This document shows, piece after piece, positions 16,197 to 23,341 of a stretch of 41,825 nucleotides of DNA (its first letter is position 1; every line of letters starts with the position of its first letter). Both the position numbers and the translations under genes were made by a program. This DNA is from a virus. The notes beneath the pieces were generated by a model. That model saw only the letters and a list, made by a program, of their open reading frames with translations, did not search any database and had not been told where the DNA came from. The DNA lies in the IMG/VR virus record IMGVR_UViG_3300019768_000010, positions 1 through 41,825 of that record. One strand, given 5' to 3'.

Positions 16197-17780
16197 ATGG
16201 CTATAAATCAAAACGTACCAAATTTTACCCAAAGCCCCCCAAATCTGGATAACCCAGAAAATTTTAACGAATTAGCGGATTCGGCTTTTGAAGATTTAGA
16301 AGCGAGTATAATTCCAGCCATAAATACATGGGCTGACCAAGCAAATGATACCGCAAGTGCAATAAATACAAGTGAGCAAAATGTAGATGCAAATACTATC
16401 TCTGCTAGCAATTCGGCATTATCAGCTCAAGGCTCTGCTAATTATCGAGGCGTTTATCCTACTGGGTCACCATACGACATAGGTGACACTGTGAGCGGTT
16501 CTGATGGCAAGATATACCTCAATCAGTTAGATAATAATATTATTGACCCTGTAGCAGTGGGTACGGGCTGGATTGATATATATGCCCTATCTTACGATAA
16601 TAAATCTGTTGGTAATGTTGGTAACCCTTTATCGCATATCCCTCTTAAAAACGATTTAAACATATCACAGGGGGCAGGGGAAGTTAATCTGACCAGAGCT
16701 AGCACAGGTAGTTATCTAAATAGATACGGGGTGATTAAATACTCAGCAGTTGATGAGCCTAGGTTCGAAAAAGAGGGGCTTTTGATTGAAGGCTCACATA
16801 CTAATTATGCGTTGCATTCGGAAGATTTTACAGATTCAGCGTGGATAAAAAACAATATGGGTGTAACCACTAATGCGACAACCGCACCAGATGGCGAATT
16901 GACCGCTGATAAGTTGTATAGGACAGCAGTGTCAGGACAACAGCATTATATCTACCAAATATACACAATGCCTATTACGCTAGGTAATGACTATACACAG
17001 ACTATATTTCTTGAGGCAGACGAGGTTGCCGATTTTTACATTACCTTTAATGCTACTCAATTCGGTAGTAGTGTCAGTCTTCATGTGGATTTGGCTACTA
17101 AAACGCTTGCACCGACAAATCTAAAAAGCTCAAGCCTGACTGTTTTAGCAAATGGCAAAATCAGGATTGACGCAACCGCAACAGCAACAGTAAATGACAC
17201 GAGTGCTACAATCTATCTTGATTTTGATGGGCTGGGTACTGGTTCAGGTGATGGCAGTTCCGGGCTTTATGTTTGGGGTGGTCAATTCACTGAAACAAGC
17301 AAGGGTGTTAGTTACATATCAACAACGACAACACCAAGCACAAGAGCAAACGACATTGTAACACTTTCGCTAGATGGAAATATCCCAGCGGAAGCAGATG
17401 AGCTGACTTTCATTTGCGATGTTGCTACAACAGGTGGCACAGGTTCAAATCAGTCAATATTTCAACTCACTGGGTCAGGTAGTGTAAGTGACTACTATTT
17501 ATATTTATCTGGGGCAAGCTTATATAGTTTTTGGGCGGGTGCGTTTATATCGACTAATGTCTCAGGGAATGGTAGGCTTGGCTTTGTGATGGGGGATTCG
17601 CATGGTATAATCGAAAATGGACTAATTGCGAATACAGGGGTAAGGTCGGAGCTAGCTTATAATGCAACAACTATAAGTATCGGTAGTAATAATGGGGTCG
17701 CTGGTTTTATTGACGGACATATTAGCCATATAAAAATTTATGATAGGGCGTTAACAGCGTCAGAGATAAGGATTGCATAA
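16197..17780 (+). CDS. Tail fibre with lectin-like C-terminal domain
   Basis: A 527-residue host-recognition protein. Residues 1-80 are helical and Ala/Ser/Asn-rich (probable trimeric stalk), followed by a carbohydrate-module-like segment (YRGVYPTGSPYDIGDTVSG). From about 160 comes the LTRASTGSYLNRYG ... PRFEKEGLLIEGSHTNYALHS block common in phage tail fibres, and a final concanavalin/laminin-G-like jelly roll that ends with the diagnostic SHIKIYDRALTASEIRIA. Ribosome site AGGTGAAAAG. The stop overlaps the next ATG (TAATG). This is probably the main receptor-binding protein. Confidence 0.85.
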   Translation: MAINQNVPNFTQSPPNLDNPENFNELADSAFEDLEASIIPAINTWADQANDTASAINTSEQNVDANTISASNSALSAQGSANYRGVYPTGSPYDIGDTVSGSDGKIYLNQLDNNIIDPVAVGTGWIDIYALSYDNKSVGNVGNPLSHIPLKNDLNISQGAGEVNLTRASTGSYLNRYGVIKYSAVDEPRFEKEGLLIEGSHTNYALHSEDFTDSAWIKNNMGVTTNATTAPDGELTADKLYRTAVSGQQHYIYQIYTMPITLGNDYTQTIFLEADEVADFYITFNATQFGSSVSLHVDLATKTLAPTNLKSSSLTVLANGKIRIDATATATVNDTSATIYLDFDGLGTGSGDGSSGLYVWGGQFTETSKGVSYISTTTTPSTRANDIVTLSLDGNIPAEADELTFICDVATTGGTGSNQSIFQLTGSGSVSDYYLYLSGASLYSFWAGAFISTNVSGNGRLGFVMGDSHGIIENGLIANTGVRSELAYNATTISIGSNNGVAGFIDGHISHIKIYDRALTASEIRIA

Positions 17781-18109
17781 TGACGGATAAAATTATTTAT
17801 TGCCCTGATTTGATAGCTTTCAAGGGTGAATTACAAGTAAAAGGTTTTTTAGATAATCATGGTAATTATACTCACGGTTTGATAAAAACTCAAACAGTCG
17901 CAAGAGGGAACGAATCATTATCTTTAGTTCGAAATTACTCTTGTAATTTTGATAATCTTGTGGACTTAGGAACATATGAGGAAGTTTTTGAAAATGCTGA
18001 AAACTTGGCTATTTATGAAAGAGTTTATCAGCGAGAGTTTTATTATTTGGACGAAAAAGGCGAAACCAAGGCAGGATTAAAGCCTGAAAAATTCGGTGTT
18101 TTTGCATAA
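17780..18109 (+). CDS. Small tail-fibre-associated protein
   Basis: A 109-residue protein overlapping the fibre gene by TAATG. It contains a VKGFLDNHGNYTHGLIKTQ strand pair and an aromatic YQREFYYLDEKGE turn, is soluble, and has no recognisable catalytic motif. Translational coupling to the fibre suggests a fibre accessory or assembly chaperone. I do not recognise a family. Confidence 0.7.
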   Translation: MTDKIIYCPDLIAFKGELQVKGFLDNHGNYTHGLIKTQTVARGNESLSLVRNYSCNFDNLVDLGTYEEVFENAENLAIYERVYQREFYYLDEKGETKAGLKPEKFGVFA

Positions 18110-18124
18110 TAAAAGGAGGCAGAT

Positions 18125-18457
18125 ATGGCAACAGGTTACAATTTGAATAGTTTTTCAGAGTCGATACAAGACAGGTTATTTACGGCTTATGGTCTTTTTG
18201 ATGGCGTGAGTGTGTCGTTAGTGAGAGGCTACAATATATCTAGCATTGTTAAAAACTCAACTGGTAATTATACCATAACCTTTACTAACCCTGTCGATGC
18301 AAATTCGTCAATAGTCGCATCAGGTGCTAGAGTTGGTGGGCTTGCTGATAGTGTTGTTAGCATATTCGCTGTTACTGCTTCGACTGTGCAATTGATATGT
18401 TCGAATGCGAATGGTGGTTTAGAAGATTTTGACAGAATACACCTGCAAGTTGTCTAG
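18125..18457 (+). CDS. Small fibre-tip-like beta protein
   Basis: A 110-residue protein with a strong ribosome site (AAAGGAGG). The central GYNISSIVKNSTGNYTITFTNP pattern is the short beta module commonly found at the C-terminus of phage tail fibres, here as a stand-alone gene. It probably attaches to the fibre tip or baseplate. Composition is Ser/Val/Asn-rich like the fibre upstream. Function is inferred from pattern and position only. Confidence 0.7.
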   Translation: MATGYNLNSFSESIQDRLFTAYGLFDGVSVSLVRGYNISSIVKNSTGNYTITFTNPVDANSSIVASGARVGGLADSVVSIFAVTASTVQLICSNANGGLEDFDRIHLQVV

Positions 18458-18760
18458 ATGGTCGATGTATTGGGTTATATTTCGTCAGAAACGGTTATTA
18501 AGGCACTCGCTGGTTTATTAGCAGGGGCATTATGGTACAAGGTCAACCGTATAGACACACGACAGGACAAAACAGACGAGAAATTAACAGAGCTGTTACA
18601 AGTCGTGGTTGAAAACCAGAGTGAAAACAGTAAAACTTTTGCAGAGATACAAAAGGATAATCTGCGGATGATAGGTTCTTTACATGAAAAAGTAAATAGT
18701 GTTGCCGTCGACCTTGCAAGCTTGCGTGGCAGTCATGACGCTATAAATAAGAGGATTTGA
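18458..18760 (+). CDS. Lysis-cassette membrane protein with coiled coil
   Basis: A 100-residue protein starting directly after the previous stop. One hydrophobic helix lies at about residues 10-27 (TVIKALAGLLAGALWY), followed by a long charged coiled coil to the end. This layout, just upstream of the endolysin, suits an inner-membrane spanin-like or accessory holin protein. XhlA-type proteins have the opposite order (coil then membrane). The stop overlaps the endolysin ATG (TGATG). No partner lipoprotein gene is adjacent. Confidence 0.7.
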   Translation: MVDVLGYISSETVIKALAGLLAGALWYKVNRIDTRQDKTDEKLTELLQVVVENQSENSKTFAEIQKDNLRMIGSLHEKVNSVAVDLASLRGSHDAINKRI

Positions 18761-19110
18761 TGAAAGAATATTTTAATGATGACGAGTTTAGATGTTCCTG
18801 CTGTGGCGGGTATGTGCTTAGCGTGGAACTAAGGCAGATGCTAAACAAGGCTCGTGAGATTGCTGGAATACCTTTTGTTATCACGTCTGGTTATCGATGC
18901 GAAAAGCATAATGAATATATCGGGGGCGTTGCTAATAGTTCCCATACAAAAGGCGTAGCAGTCGATATATCTGCTAACGATAGTCGCAGACGAGGCTTAA
19001 TTTTAAAAGGTTTATACTTAGCAGGGTTTACAAGGGTAGGAATCTCAGAGAGCTTTATACATGCAGATATCGATAATGATAAAAAAAATAATGTAGCTTG
19101 GTTGTACTAA
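18760..19110 (+). CDS. Endolysin, M15 zinc peptidase
   Basis: A 116-residue peptidoglycan peptidase of the M15 (VanY/M15_3) family, expected to cut cell-wall cross-bridges at lysis. Zinc ligands are visible as His62 and Asp69 in SSHTKGVAVDI and His101 in FIHADID; SGYRCEKHNEYIGGV precedes them, and the N-terminal FRCSCCGGY is typical of the family. I chose the ATG at 18760, after AAGAGG, over the in-frame TTG at 18757. No signal peptide and no wall-binding domain are present, so export needs a holin, and the compact form suits a Gram-negative host (inference). Confidence 0.93.
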   Translation: MKEYFNDDEFRCSCCGGYVLSVELRQMLNKAREIAGIPFVITSGYRCEKHNEYIGGVANSSHTKGVAVDISANDSRRRGLILKGLYLAGFTRVGISESFIHADIDNDKKNNVAWLY

Positions 19111-19124
19111 GCAAGGAGTGTATT

Positions 19125-19310
19125 ATGGAATTTATGGAACTAATGAAAGAATACCTAACAATCGACAACATATTGACGGTTGTCGGTGGTGTAGCTGTAA
19201 TTATGACAGGTGTGCCAGTGCCGAAGTCAGGAACGGCTTTGTTCAGATTTTACAATCTTGTTAAATATCTGGGTGCGAACTTTGGTCACGCAGACCATAC
19301 GAAGAAGTAA
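19125..19310 (+). CDS. Small membrane protein, holin candidate
   Basis: A 61-residue protein; the ATG at 19125 follows AAGGAG, so the longer frame from 19098 is rejected. One hydrophobic segment is clear (about residues 16-30, ILTVVGGVAVIMTGV), followed by PVPKSG and an amphipathic second helix (ALFRFYNLVKYLGANFG), then a His/Lys tail. Placed directly after the endolysin and before the strong late terminator, it is a reasonable holin or pinholin candidate. No family signature was recognised. Confidence 0.7.
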   Translation: MEFMELMKEYLTIDNILTVVGGVAVIMTGVPVPKSGTALFRFYNLVKYLGANFGHADHTKK

Positions 19311-19315
19311 GGAAG

Positions 19316-19338
19316 GGGGCGGTTAAGCCCCTTTTTTT
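19316..19338 (+). terminator. Strong terminator ending the late block
   Basis: GGGGC (19316-19320), loop GGTTAA, GCCCC (19327-19331), then seven T. This is a classic factor-independent terminator placed exactly at the convergence of the plus-strand late block with the minus-strand early block. Confidence 0.9.
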
Positions 19339-19341
19339 ATC

Positions 19342-19542
19342 TTACCAATCAAAGTATACACGGTCTAATTCCAGACTCAACCCAGTTTGGTCTGTTTCGT
19401 AAACTTCGCAGTTGTCGAACACATCCCATGTGTCAATAAGCTCCTTCGCCAGTTTGTTAGCATCATCAAGGCTTTTAGCCTCTATGGTTGTTTCATATTT
19501 TATACCAACCGTATGGATAAACTCCACTGTATATTTCATCAT
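19342..19542 (-). CDS. Small hypothetical protein
   Basis: A 66-residue protein with alternating strand and helix character (KYTVEFIHTVGIKYETTIEA, then SLDDANKLAKELI) that resembles a small alpha/beta sandwich. The start at 19542 follows AGGAGTG, which lies over the stop of the upstream gene; the longer frame from 19686 is rejected. It is the last gene of the leftward unit that begins at 23827. Function unknown. Confidence 0.7.
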   Translation of the reverse strand: MMKYTVEFIHTVGIKYETTIEAKSLDDANKLAKELIDTWDVFDNCEVYETDQTGLSLELDRVYFDW

Positions 19543-19546
19543 TGTT

Positions 19547-19819
19547 TCACTCCTCATCTTTCCCTTTCCCTTTAATGTGGTCGTAAAAATTCCATAGACT
19601 ATCGAAAGTGTTTTCTCCGTTGTCTGTATAATCGGGGTGATAAAAGACTTCTTCAATCTGTGCTGAACAAAAGAGATGTAATGCATAGGACTGAAACTCT
19701 CCTTCGTGTATAGCTGTGGTTCTTTCGTATACTTCTTTGTCTCTTATTAGTTTTAGACACCATTCACATTGGTGTGTTTTTTTTGCTACTTGCGTCTTCC
19801 TACTAAGCATTCTATTCAT
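19547..19819 (-). CDS. Small CxxC and His/Cys zinc-binding-like protein
   Basis: A 90-residue protein with a CEWC pair near residue 20 and a second H-x-x-x-C cluster (HLFC) about 30 residues on, spaced like a single zinc site. The ATG at 19819 with AAGGTGAAG before it is favoured over the in-frame GTG at 19828. Its start overlaps the end of a short membrane-protein gene. It may bind nucleic acid or act as a small adaptor; no family recognised. Confidence 0.65.
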   Translation of the reverse strand: MNRMLSRKTQVAKKTHQCEWCLKLIRDKEVYERTTAIHEGEFQSYALHLFCSAQIEEVFYHPDYTDNGENTFDSLWNFYDHIKGKGKDEE

Positions 19820-19985
19820 CTTCTTCACCTTTTTTATTGCACACTTTTAGGTCAATGCTCGACCGCCTAAATCTCGCCTGTAACGTGAGCGACCACGCTT
19901 GATACAGTATGTATAGCATTGCGACCGACAAAACCAAGCCAGAGGCAACCAGTAGGCTAAAAATCGAAATATCCCATGCGTGCAT
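19812..19985 (-). CDS. Short single-pass membrane protein
   Basis: A 57-residue frame that fills an otherwise empty 128-base gap. The N-terminal half is a clean membrane helix (ISIFSLLVASGLVLSVAMLY, residues 7-26); the rest is polar and basic and ends GEEDE. It starts inside the end of the upstream gene and stops 8 bases inside the next, the packing used throughout this operon. No strong ribosome site is seen, so expression may depend on coupling. Function unknown. Confidence 0.55.
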   Translation of the reverse strand: MHAWDISIFSLLVASGLVLSVAMLYILYQAWSLTLQARFRRSSIDLKVCNKKGEEDE

Positions 19986-20307
19986 TCATATGGTTGCGGT
20001 CTGCGAGTATGCTGATGAGGTTATTGATACTTATTAACGGCTGGTTATTATCGTGCGGAGTAATATCTCCACCCATTATGTGAATCGAACGGCTGTACTT
20101 TTCGTCAATACAAGTCGCAGGATACATCAATCTTTCATTGTGCGTGGGTGTATCAACTATACAAACCAAGTCTGTTTCTTCACGCCATGGTTCGTCGAAT
20201 CTTATCCATTCACCATCACAGTTACAAGTGACTAGTTCGCTTAGTTTAAAATATCTATGGTTGCCTTTCTGGTAAACCATTTTTGCTGATAGCTCTTTAT
20301 CTTTCAT
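19957..20307 (-). CDS. Hypothetical protein
   Basis: A 116-residue soluble protein with a good ribosome site (AGAGGT). It has one Cys pair (TCNCDGEW) near residue 29 and a C-terminal helix with repeated N-x-L-I-S-I. No catalytic motif or membrane segment is visible. It belongs to the leftward unit of small genes; nothing in the sequence shows its role. Confidence 0.65.
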   Translation of the reverse strand: MKDKELSAKMVYQKGNHRYFKLSELVTCNCDGEWIRFDEPWREETDLVCIVDTPTHNERLMYPATCIDEKYSRSIHIMGGDITPHDNNQPLISINNLISILADRNHMNARMGYFDF

Positions 20308-20407
20308 TTCTCGACCTCTTTGGTATAAAATTAAACATCTCAGGGTAGTTCACGCATAGGCTGTCAATGCCCCTGCTTATTGTGACAAGTACCTCGTTAG
20401 CTTTCAT
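20297..20407 (-). CDS. 36-residue overlapping ORF
   Basis: A tiny frame bridging the gap between two larger genes. The ATG at 20407 lies within the last codons of the upstream gene behind AAAAGG, and its TAA lies 11 bases into the downstream gene. The peptide (MKANEVLVTISRGIDSLCVN then a basic end) is plausible as a small protein, but the length gives little statistical weight. Such two-sided overlaps are the norm here, which raises the likelihood. Confidence 0.4.
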   Translation of the reverse strand: MKANEVLVTISRGIDSLCVNYPEMFNFIPKRSRNER

Positions 20408-20879
20408 CACCTTTTCCTGTTAAGTAGCCACTGACTGTATACCACTGCTTAGCTTCTGGCTCGTTCTCGATTAGCCAGATAGCCGATTTTAGACGTGCTG
20501 TAGCTTCGGTAGCATCTATGATTGTGTATGTATCTTGTTCAAGCCATTCACGCTCAGACTTGTCATAAAATACCCATTTAATAGCATTGTCGCCAAGATC
20601 AGTAACAGGGAATGAACGTTTTCCTTCAATAGTGATTCCACCTGTGGGCAACGGCACTTCTTCTACTGAGTACGCAGGTATGAGAAAAGCCCTTGTTTCA
20701 CCGTCTTCGGCTCTCCCGTCTTCTAGTTCCCTGAAAAAGTCACTTTCTTTGTCCGTAAACCTCACCCATAGTTTTTCAGTTTCTGTATGCCAGTAAAAAG
20801 TAGTTTCACGTTTCAGCCCTAAATCGTAGGCTTTTTTGCTTGTTTCGAAGTCTGCTTGGATATCCTTAATTTTGCTCAT
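20397..20879 (-). CDS. Conserved-type phage protein (IWLIENE C-terminus)
   Basis: A 160-residue protein with a strong ribosome site (AAGGAG). The layout, with SKKAYDLGLKRETTFYWHTE at the start, an IPAYSVEEVP middle and a final ARLKSAIWLIENEP helix, matches a family of uncharacterised phage proteins that typically read LELAKKLKELG-FYW-FTVAELGEML-AKMLIWLIEN. It carries an extra beta insert of about 40 residues (EGKRSFPVTDLGDNAIKWVF). Function is unknown in the family. Confidence 0.65.
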   Translation of the reverse strand: MSKIKDIQADFETSKKAYDLGLKRETTFYWHTETEKLWVRFTDKESDFFRELEDGRAEDGETRAFLIPAYSVEEVPLPTGGITIEGKRSFPVTDLGDNAIKWVFYDKSEREWLEQDTYTIIDATEATARLKSAIWLIENEPEAKQWYTVSGYLTGKGDES

Positions 20880-20964
20880 TTCTATATCTCCTTGTGGGTT
20901 ATATTCTTAGATAATATATCTACCATTACTCGCTGTTTTTCGTTTATCTCTTTTTGCAGCAAGC

Positions 20965-21360
20965 TTATGTACTTCTCAGTATCTTAGGGTTCTCGTAGAT
21001 ATTGCCTACAATCTCAAAATCGCAAATATCGTCATTATCGATAGCCCAATCTAAACGAGTTGATTCGTAGTCAGAGTAACTGTCAATTTCTATAACGCCA
21101 CCTTTGCCTAATTCTGTGATGTACGTTTCCCCCTCAGAATTAGTGCATTTCAGCATATCTCCTTCGAAAACTTCGCCAGCGGTAAAAGAGTCGAATAGTG
21201 GCATTAGTTCGATATCCTTAAAACTGTACGCACAAGCGGTACTGGTTTCAGTGCTATTAGGTATGTAACATGTGATGGTTGCTGTTTCAAAATTAACACT
21301 TACCACATTTACCATGCATTGAATGTCTTTTATCCATGCCCTAAATTTTAGTTTAATCAT
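20965..21360 (-). CDS. YopX-family protein
   Basis: A 131-residue YopX-like protein. The family pattern is clear: IKLKFRAWIKDIQCMVNV at the start, GEVFEGDMLKC in the middle and EIVGNIYENPKIL at the end. The internal segment before the conserved GDML turn is shorter than usual and lacks the common QYTGLKDKNG motif. YopX proteins are widespread in phages and of unknown function. The ribosome site is a purine-rich GGGGGGCGGGAAG. It overlaps the small coiled-coil gene upstream by 8 bases. Confidence 0.88.
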   Translation of the reverse strand: MIKLKFRAWIKDIQCMVNVVSVNFETATITCYIPNSTETSTACAYSFKDIELMPLFDSFTAGEVFEGDMLKCTNSEGETYITELGKGGVIEIDSYSDYESTRLDWAIDNDDICDFEIVGNIYENPKILRST

Positions 21361-21529
21361 CTTCCCGCCCCCCTTTAAAAAACTCTTCTGCTCGTTTTTT
21401 AGCTATATGATAAGCCTTGCCAGTGTCAAAACATTCACCATTGTAACATTCGTCGTATTCAGCGAGTTGCTTTTTCAATTTTTCGTTTTCCTGTTTGAGA
21501 TTATCAATCTCAATATTTTTCTCACTCAT
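21353..21529 (-). CDS. Small coiled-coil protein
   Basis: A 58-residue frame filling the 180-base gap before the YopX gene. Residues 1-25 are a heptad-rich helix (EIDNLKQENEKLKKQLAEY), followed by a short CYNGECF loop and a basic helix. The ATG follows GAGGAC and the TAA overlaps the YopX start by 8 bases. A leucine-zipper-like dimer is likely. It may be a DNA-binding or adaptor protein (inference). Confidence 0.7.
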   Translation of the reverse strand: MSEKNIEIDNLKQENEKLKKQLAEYDECYNGECFDTGKAYHIAKKRAEEFFKGGREDD

Positions 21530-21540
21530 GAACAGTCCTC

Positions 21541-21876
21541 TTATTCATCATCAAAATTAGGGTTGTGCGGTCTTGCCTTAATTGTTGGATTATCACACGA
21601 GTTCATTTCAGAGTAATACTCCATGCCCAGTTTTATATCATTATTTTTTACAATTTCTTTTGCTTCTTCTTCCGACACGCCAAGCATCTCAGCTAGTGAT
21701 TTATTAAGAACCATGTTCTTCATTTGTTTCAGCTTTTCGTGTTGTGTTGTACAATTATCTATCCTGCATTTTTCGCTACTATGGCACGCCTTGCCGTCAT
21801 TTCCGCAAGTACCGTCACCGTCTAAAGTTTTTTTAAAGCATGTACAATTTTCGCATATCTTTCTTATTATATCCAT
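21541..21876 (-). CDS. Cys-rich N-terminal zinc-binding-like protein
   Basis: A 111-residue protein starting at 21876 behind GGGAG; the longer start at 21912 has no ribosome site. The first 45 residues hold eight Cys and one His (CENCTCF, TCGNDGKACHSSEKC, DNC), suggesting one or two metal sites. The rest is helical, with LAEMLGVSEEEAKEIV resembling a helix-turn-helix segment, and ends in a polar tail. Function unknown; a DNA-binding role is possible. Confidence 0.65.
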   Translation of the reverse strand: MDIIRKICENCTCFKKTLDGDGTCGNDGKACHSSEKCRIDNCTTQHEKLKQMKNMVLNKSLAEMLGVSEEEAKEIVKNNDIKLGMEYYSEMNSCDNPTIKARPHNPNFDDE

Positions 21877-21919
21877 GTCTAGCTCCCTGTTTTCTTCATT
21901 AAACCAATACAAATCGACA

Positions 21920-22267
21920 TTATTTAACTATCCTCTCTTGAAAATCTACACCCATATAGGTCAAAACGTCCTTGAGTTCTACCAACTCCTGCCATACTGT
22001 ATCATGTGAAGATTCTAGTTGCTCATTAGCCTTTTGCAAGTCTGTAACTTGTTGTTTTAAGTCAGCAATAACAGCATCCTTCAAGTAGGTGTTGTGTTCG
22101 GATACTGGGATTGCCTCAAATTTATCATTGCTTTTAATAAATTTTTTGCAGTAGGCAATTGCCTCATCTTTCGGGTAGATTCCTGCGCTGGTTTCACTCT
22201 GAGTATAACCGCAATAATTCCTGCCGTAATACTTTCCGTTTTTTCTTATTGTATAATATTCAGTCAT
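21920..22267 (-). CDS. Hypothetical protein with coiled coil
   Basis: A 115-residue protein. Residues 1-50 look like a small strand-turn domain (YYTIRKNGKYYGRNYCGY, then KDEAIAYCKKFI) of the kind that copes with data-like surface binding; residues 60-100 form a coiled coil (LKQQVTDLQKANEQLES). It overlaps the upstream gene as ATGA. No known family. Confidence 0.65.
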   Translation of the reverse strand: MTEYYTIRKNGKYYGRNYCGYTQSETSAGIYPKDEAIAYCKKFIKSNDKFEAIPVSEHNTYLKDAVIADLKQQVTDLQKANEQLESSHDTVWQELVELKDVLTYMGVDFQERIVK

Positions 22268-22479
22268 AATTCAACCTCTATTTTTATCATGTCAATAACC
22301 CATTCCCGACCGACAGGGTGTTTTGATTCAATATCTTCCGCTAGTTTGTCAACAGAGTCTTGAATCTTGTCTTTTATTTCGTCATAAACAACGACGCATT
22401 CGTCGGGGTGGCGATGCCCGTTACCAAAGAGGCATTCGCCGTCTTTTCTCTCATTCTTGCATCCGTTACCGTAACACAT
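22264..22479 (-). CDS. Small Cys/His protein
   Basis: A 71-residue protein starting at ATG 22479, which overlaps the upstream TGA (TGATG). The N-terminal 30 residues have four Cys and two His (CYGNGCKNERKDGECLFGNG then HRHPDEC), spaced like a compact zinc knuckle; the C-terminal half is an amphipathic helix. It follows the beta-helix pair and may work with it, but this is only positional. Confidence 0.65.
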   Translation of the reverse strand: MCYGNGCKNERKDGECLFGNGHRHPDECVVVYDEIKDKIQDSVDKLAEDIESKHPVGREWVIDMIKIEVEL

Positions 22480-23339
22480 CAACTCATCTCCATCATAGCT
22501 TTCATCTTCGGGTAAGCTTCCAATCTTAACTTACCTTGTTCACTACCCTCTGGAAACTCTTCATCTTTGTTCCAAAAAACATTATCCCATTCTTCAATTG
22601 TTCGTGTGAAACATCCTATTTGAACGTATTTAATACCTGTTCTGTCATCTGCGAAACCAGATAAACTATACTTATATTCGTTAAAGAGATGGACGATTTT
22701 TGTTATCATTACACCTTCGGCAACCTTCGCACGAAGGAGTAAAGTTACATTATGACCGATGCTCACATCATCACCAATAGTTACAGAATTACCGATAGTT
22801 ACATCATCACCTATAATTACATCTTCACCGATAGTTACGTTCTGATGTATAGTTACAGAATCACCGATAGTTACATTCTTACCAATAGTTACAGAATTGC
22901 TGATATTTACAGAATCATCGATATCTGCATCACCGCCGATAATTGCAGAATCACCAATATTTATGTTCTCGCATATATTTACATTTTGACCTATATTTAC
23001 AAATTTACCGATAGTTACACACTTGTCGATAACAACCCATTTACCGATAGCTACATTTTTATATATAGTTACACCATCACCGATATCTGCAAAACCACCT
23101 ATAATTACAGAATTACCAATAATTGCAAAATCACCTATAGTTACATCATTGCCTATAATTACATTGTCACCTATATCTGCAAAGTCATCAATAGTTGCAC
23201 GCTCGCCGATAATGATATCGTCACCGATATCTGCAAAGTCACCAATAGTTATATCATACTTTTCCGCTTCTTCCCTAAGCTCGTTAATATCATTCCACTC
23301 AAACTTTTCTTTCTTACTACCTAGATATGTCGTTTTCAT
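22479..23339 (-). CDS. Hexapeptide-repeat left-handed beta-helix protein 2
   Basis: A 286-residue protein. After a 28-residue N-terminal cap (MKTTYLGSKKEKFEWNDINE) comes a run of about 29 six-residue repeats of the form IGDxVT or IGDFAD (residues about 28-205), which fold as a left-handed parallel beta-helix. The C-terminal 80 residues (KYVQIGCFTRTIEEWDNVFW, then EEFPEG) match a domain I recognise on uncharacterised phage proteins with this helix. No acyl- or acetyltransferase catalytic loop is apparent, so an enzyme role is doubtful. The ATG at 23339 follows AAAGG; the in-frame GTG at 23345 is less likely. It is a tandem paralogue of the upstream gene. Confidence 0.85.
   Translation of the reverse strand: MKTTYLGSKKEKFEWNDINELREEAEKYDITIGDFADIGDDIIIGERATIDDFADIGDNVIIGNDVTIGDFAIIGNSVIIGGFADIGDGVTIYKNVAIGKWVVIDKCVTIGKFVNIGQNVNICENINIGDSAIIGGDADIDDSVNISNSVTIGKNVTIGDSVTIHQNVTIGEDVIIGDDVTIGNSVTIGDDVSIGHNVTLLLRAKVAEGVMITKIVHLFNEYKYSLSGFADDRTGIKYVQIGCFTRTIEEWDNVFWNKDEEFPEGSEQGKLRLEAYPKMKAMMEMS
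22750..23265 (-). repeat. 18-bp degenerate tandem repeat array (gene 2)
   Basis: Six-codon (18-bp) units coding for the IGDxVT hexapeptide run through the beta-helix part of the gene; the recurring plus-strand form is ACATCATCACCGATAGTT with variation mainly at the two or three coil-outside codons. The near-identity of many units suggests expansion by slippage or unequal recombination. Both reverse-complement frames stay open, which creates long spurious ORFs on the plus strand. Confidence 0.85.
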
Positions 23340-23341
23340 TT

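Noticed and set aside
20880-20964. Possible 26-33 residue minus-strand ORF (LLQKEINEKQRVMVDILSKN type)
   Set aside because: The peptide looks coding-like, but only a TTG start without a good ribosome site is available, so I could not support it.
22752-23324. Long plus-strand ORFs opposite the beta-helix genes (also 23023-23391 and 23327-23812)
   Set aside because: They arise because the 18-bp repeat is open in several frames; products are monotonous Tyr/Ile/Thr repeats with no ribosome site, and the minus-strand frame has the conserved cap and C-terminal domain.
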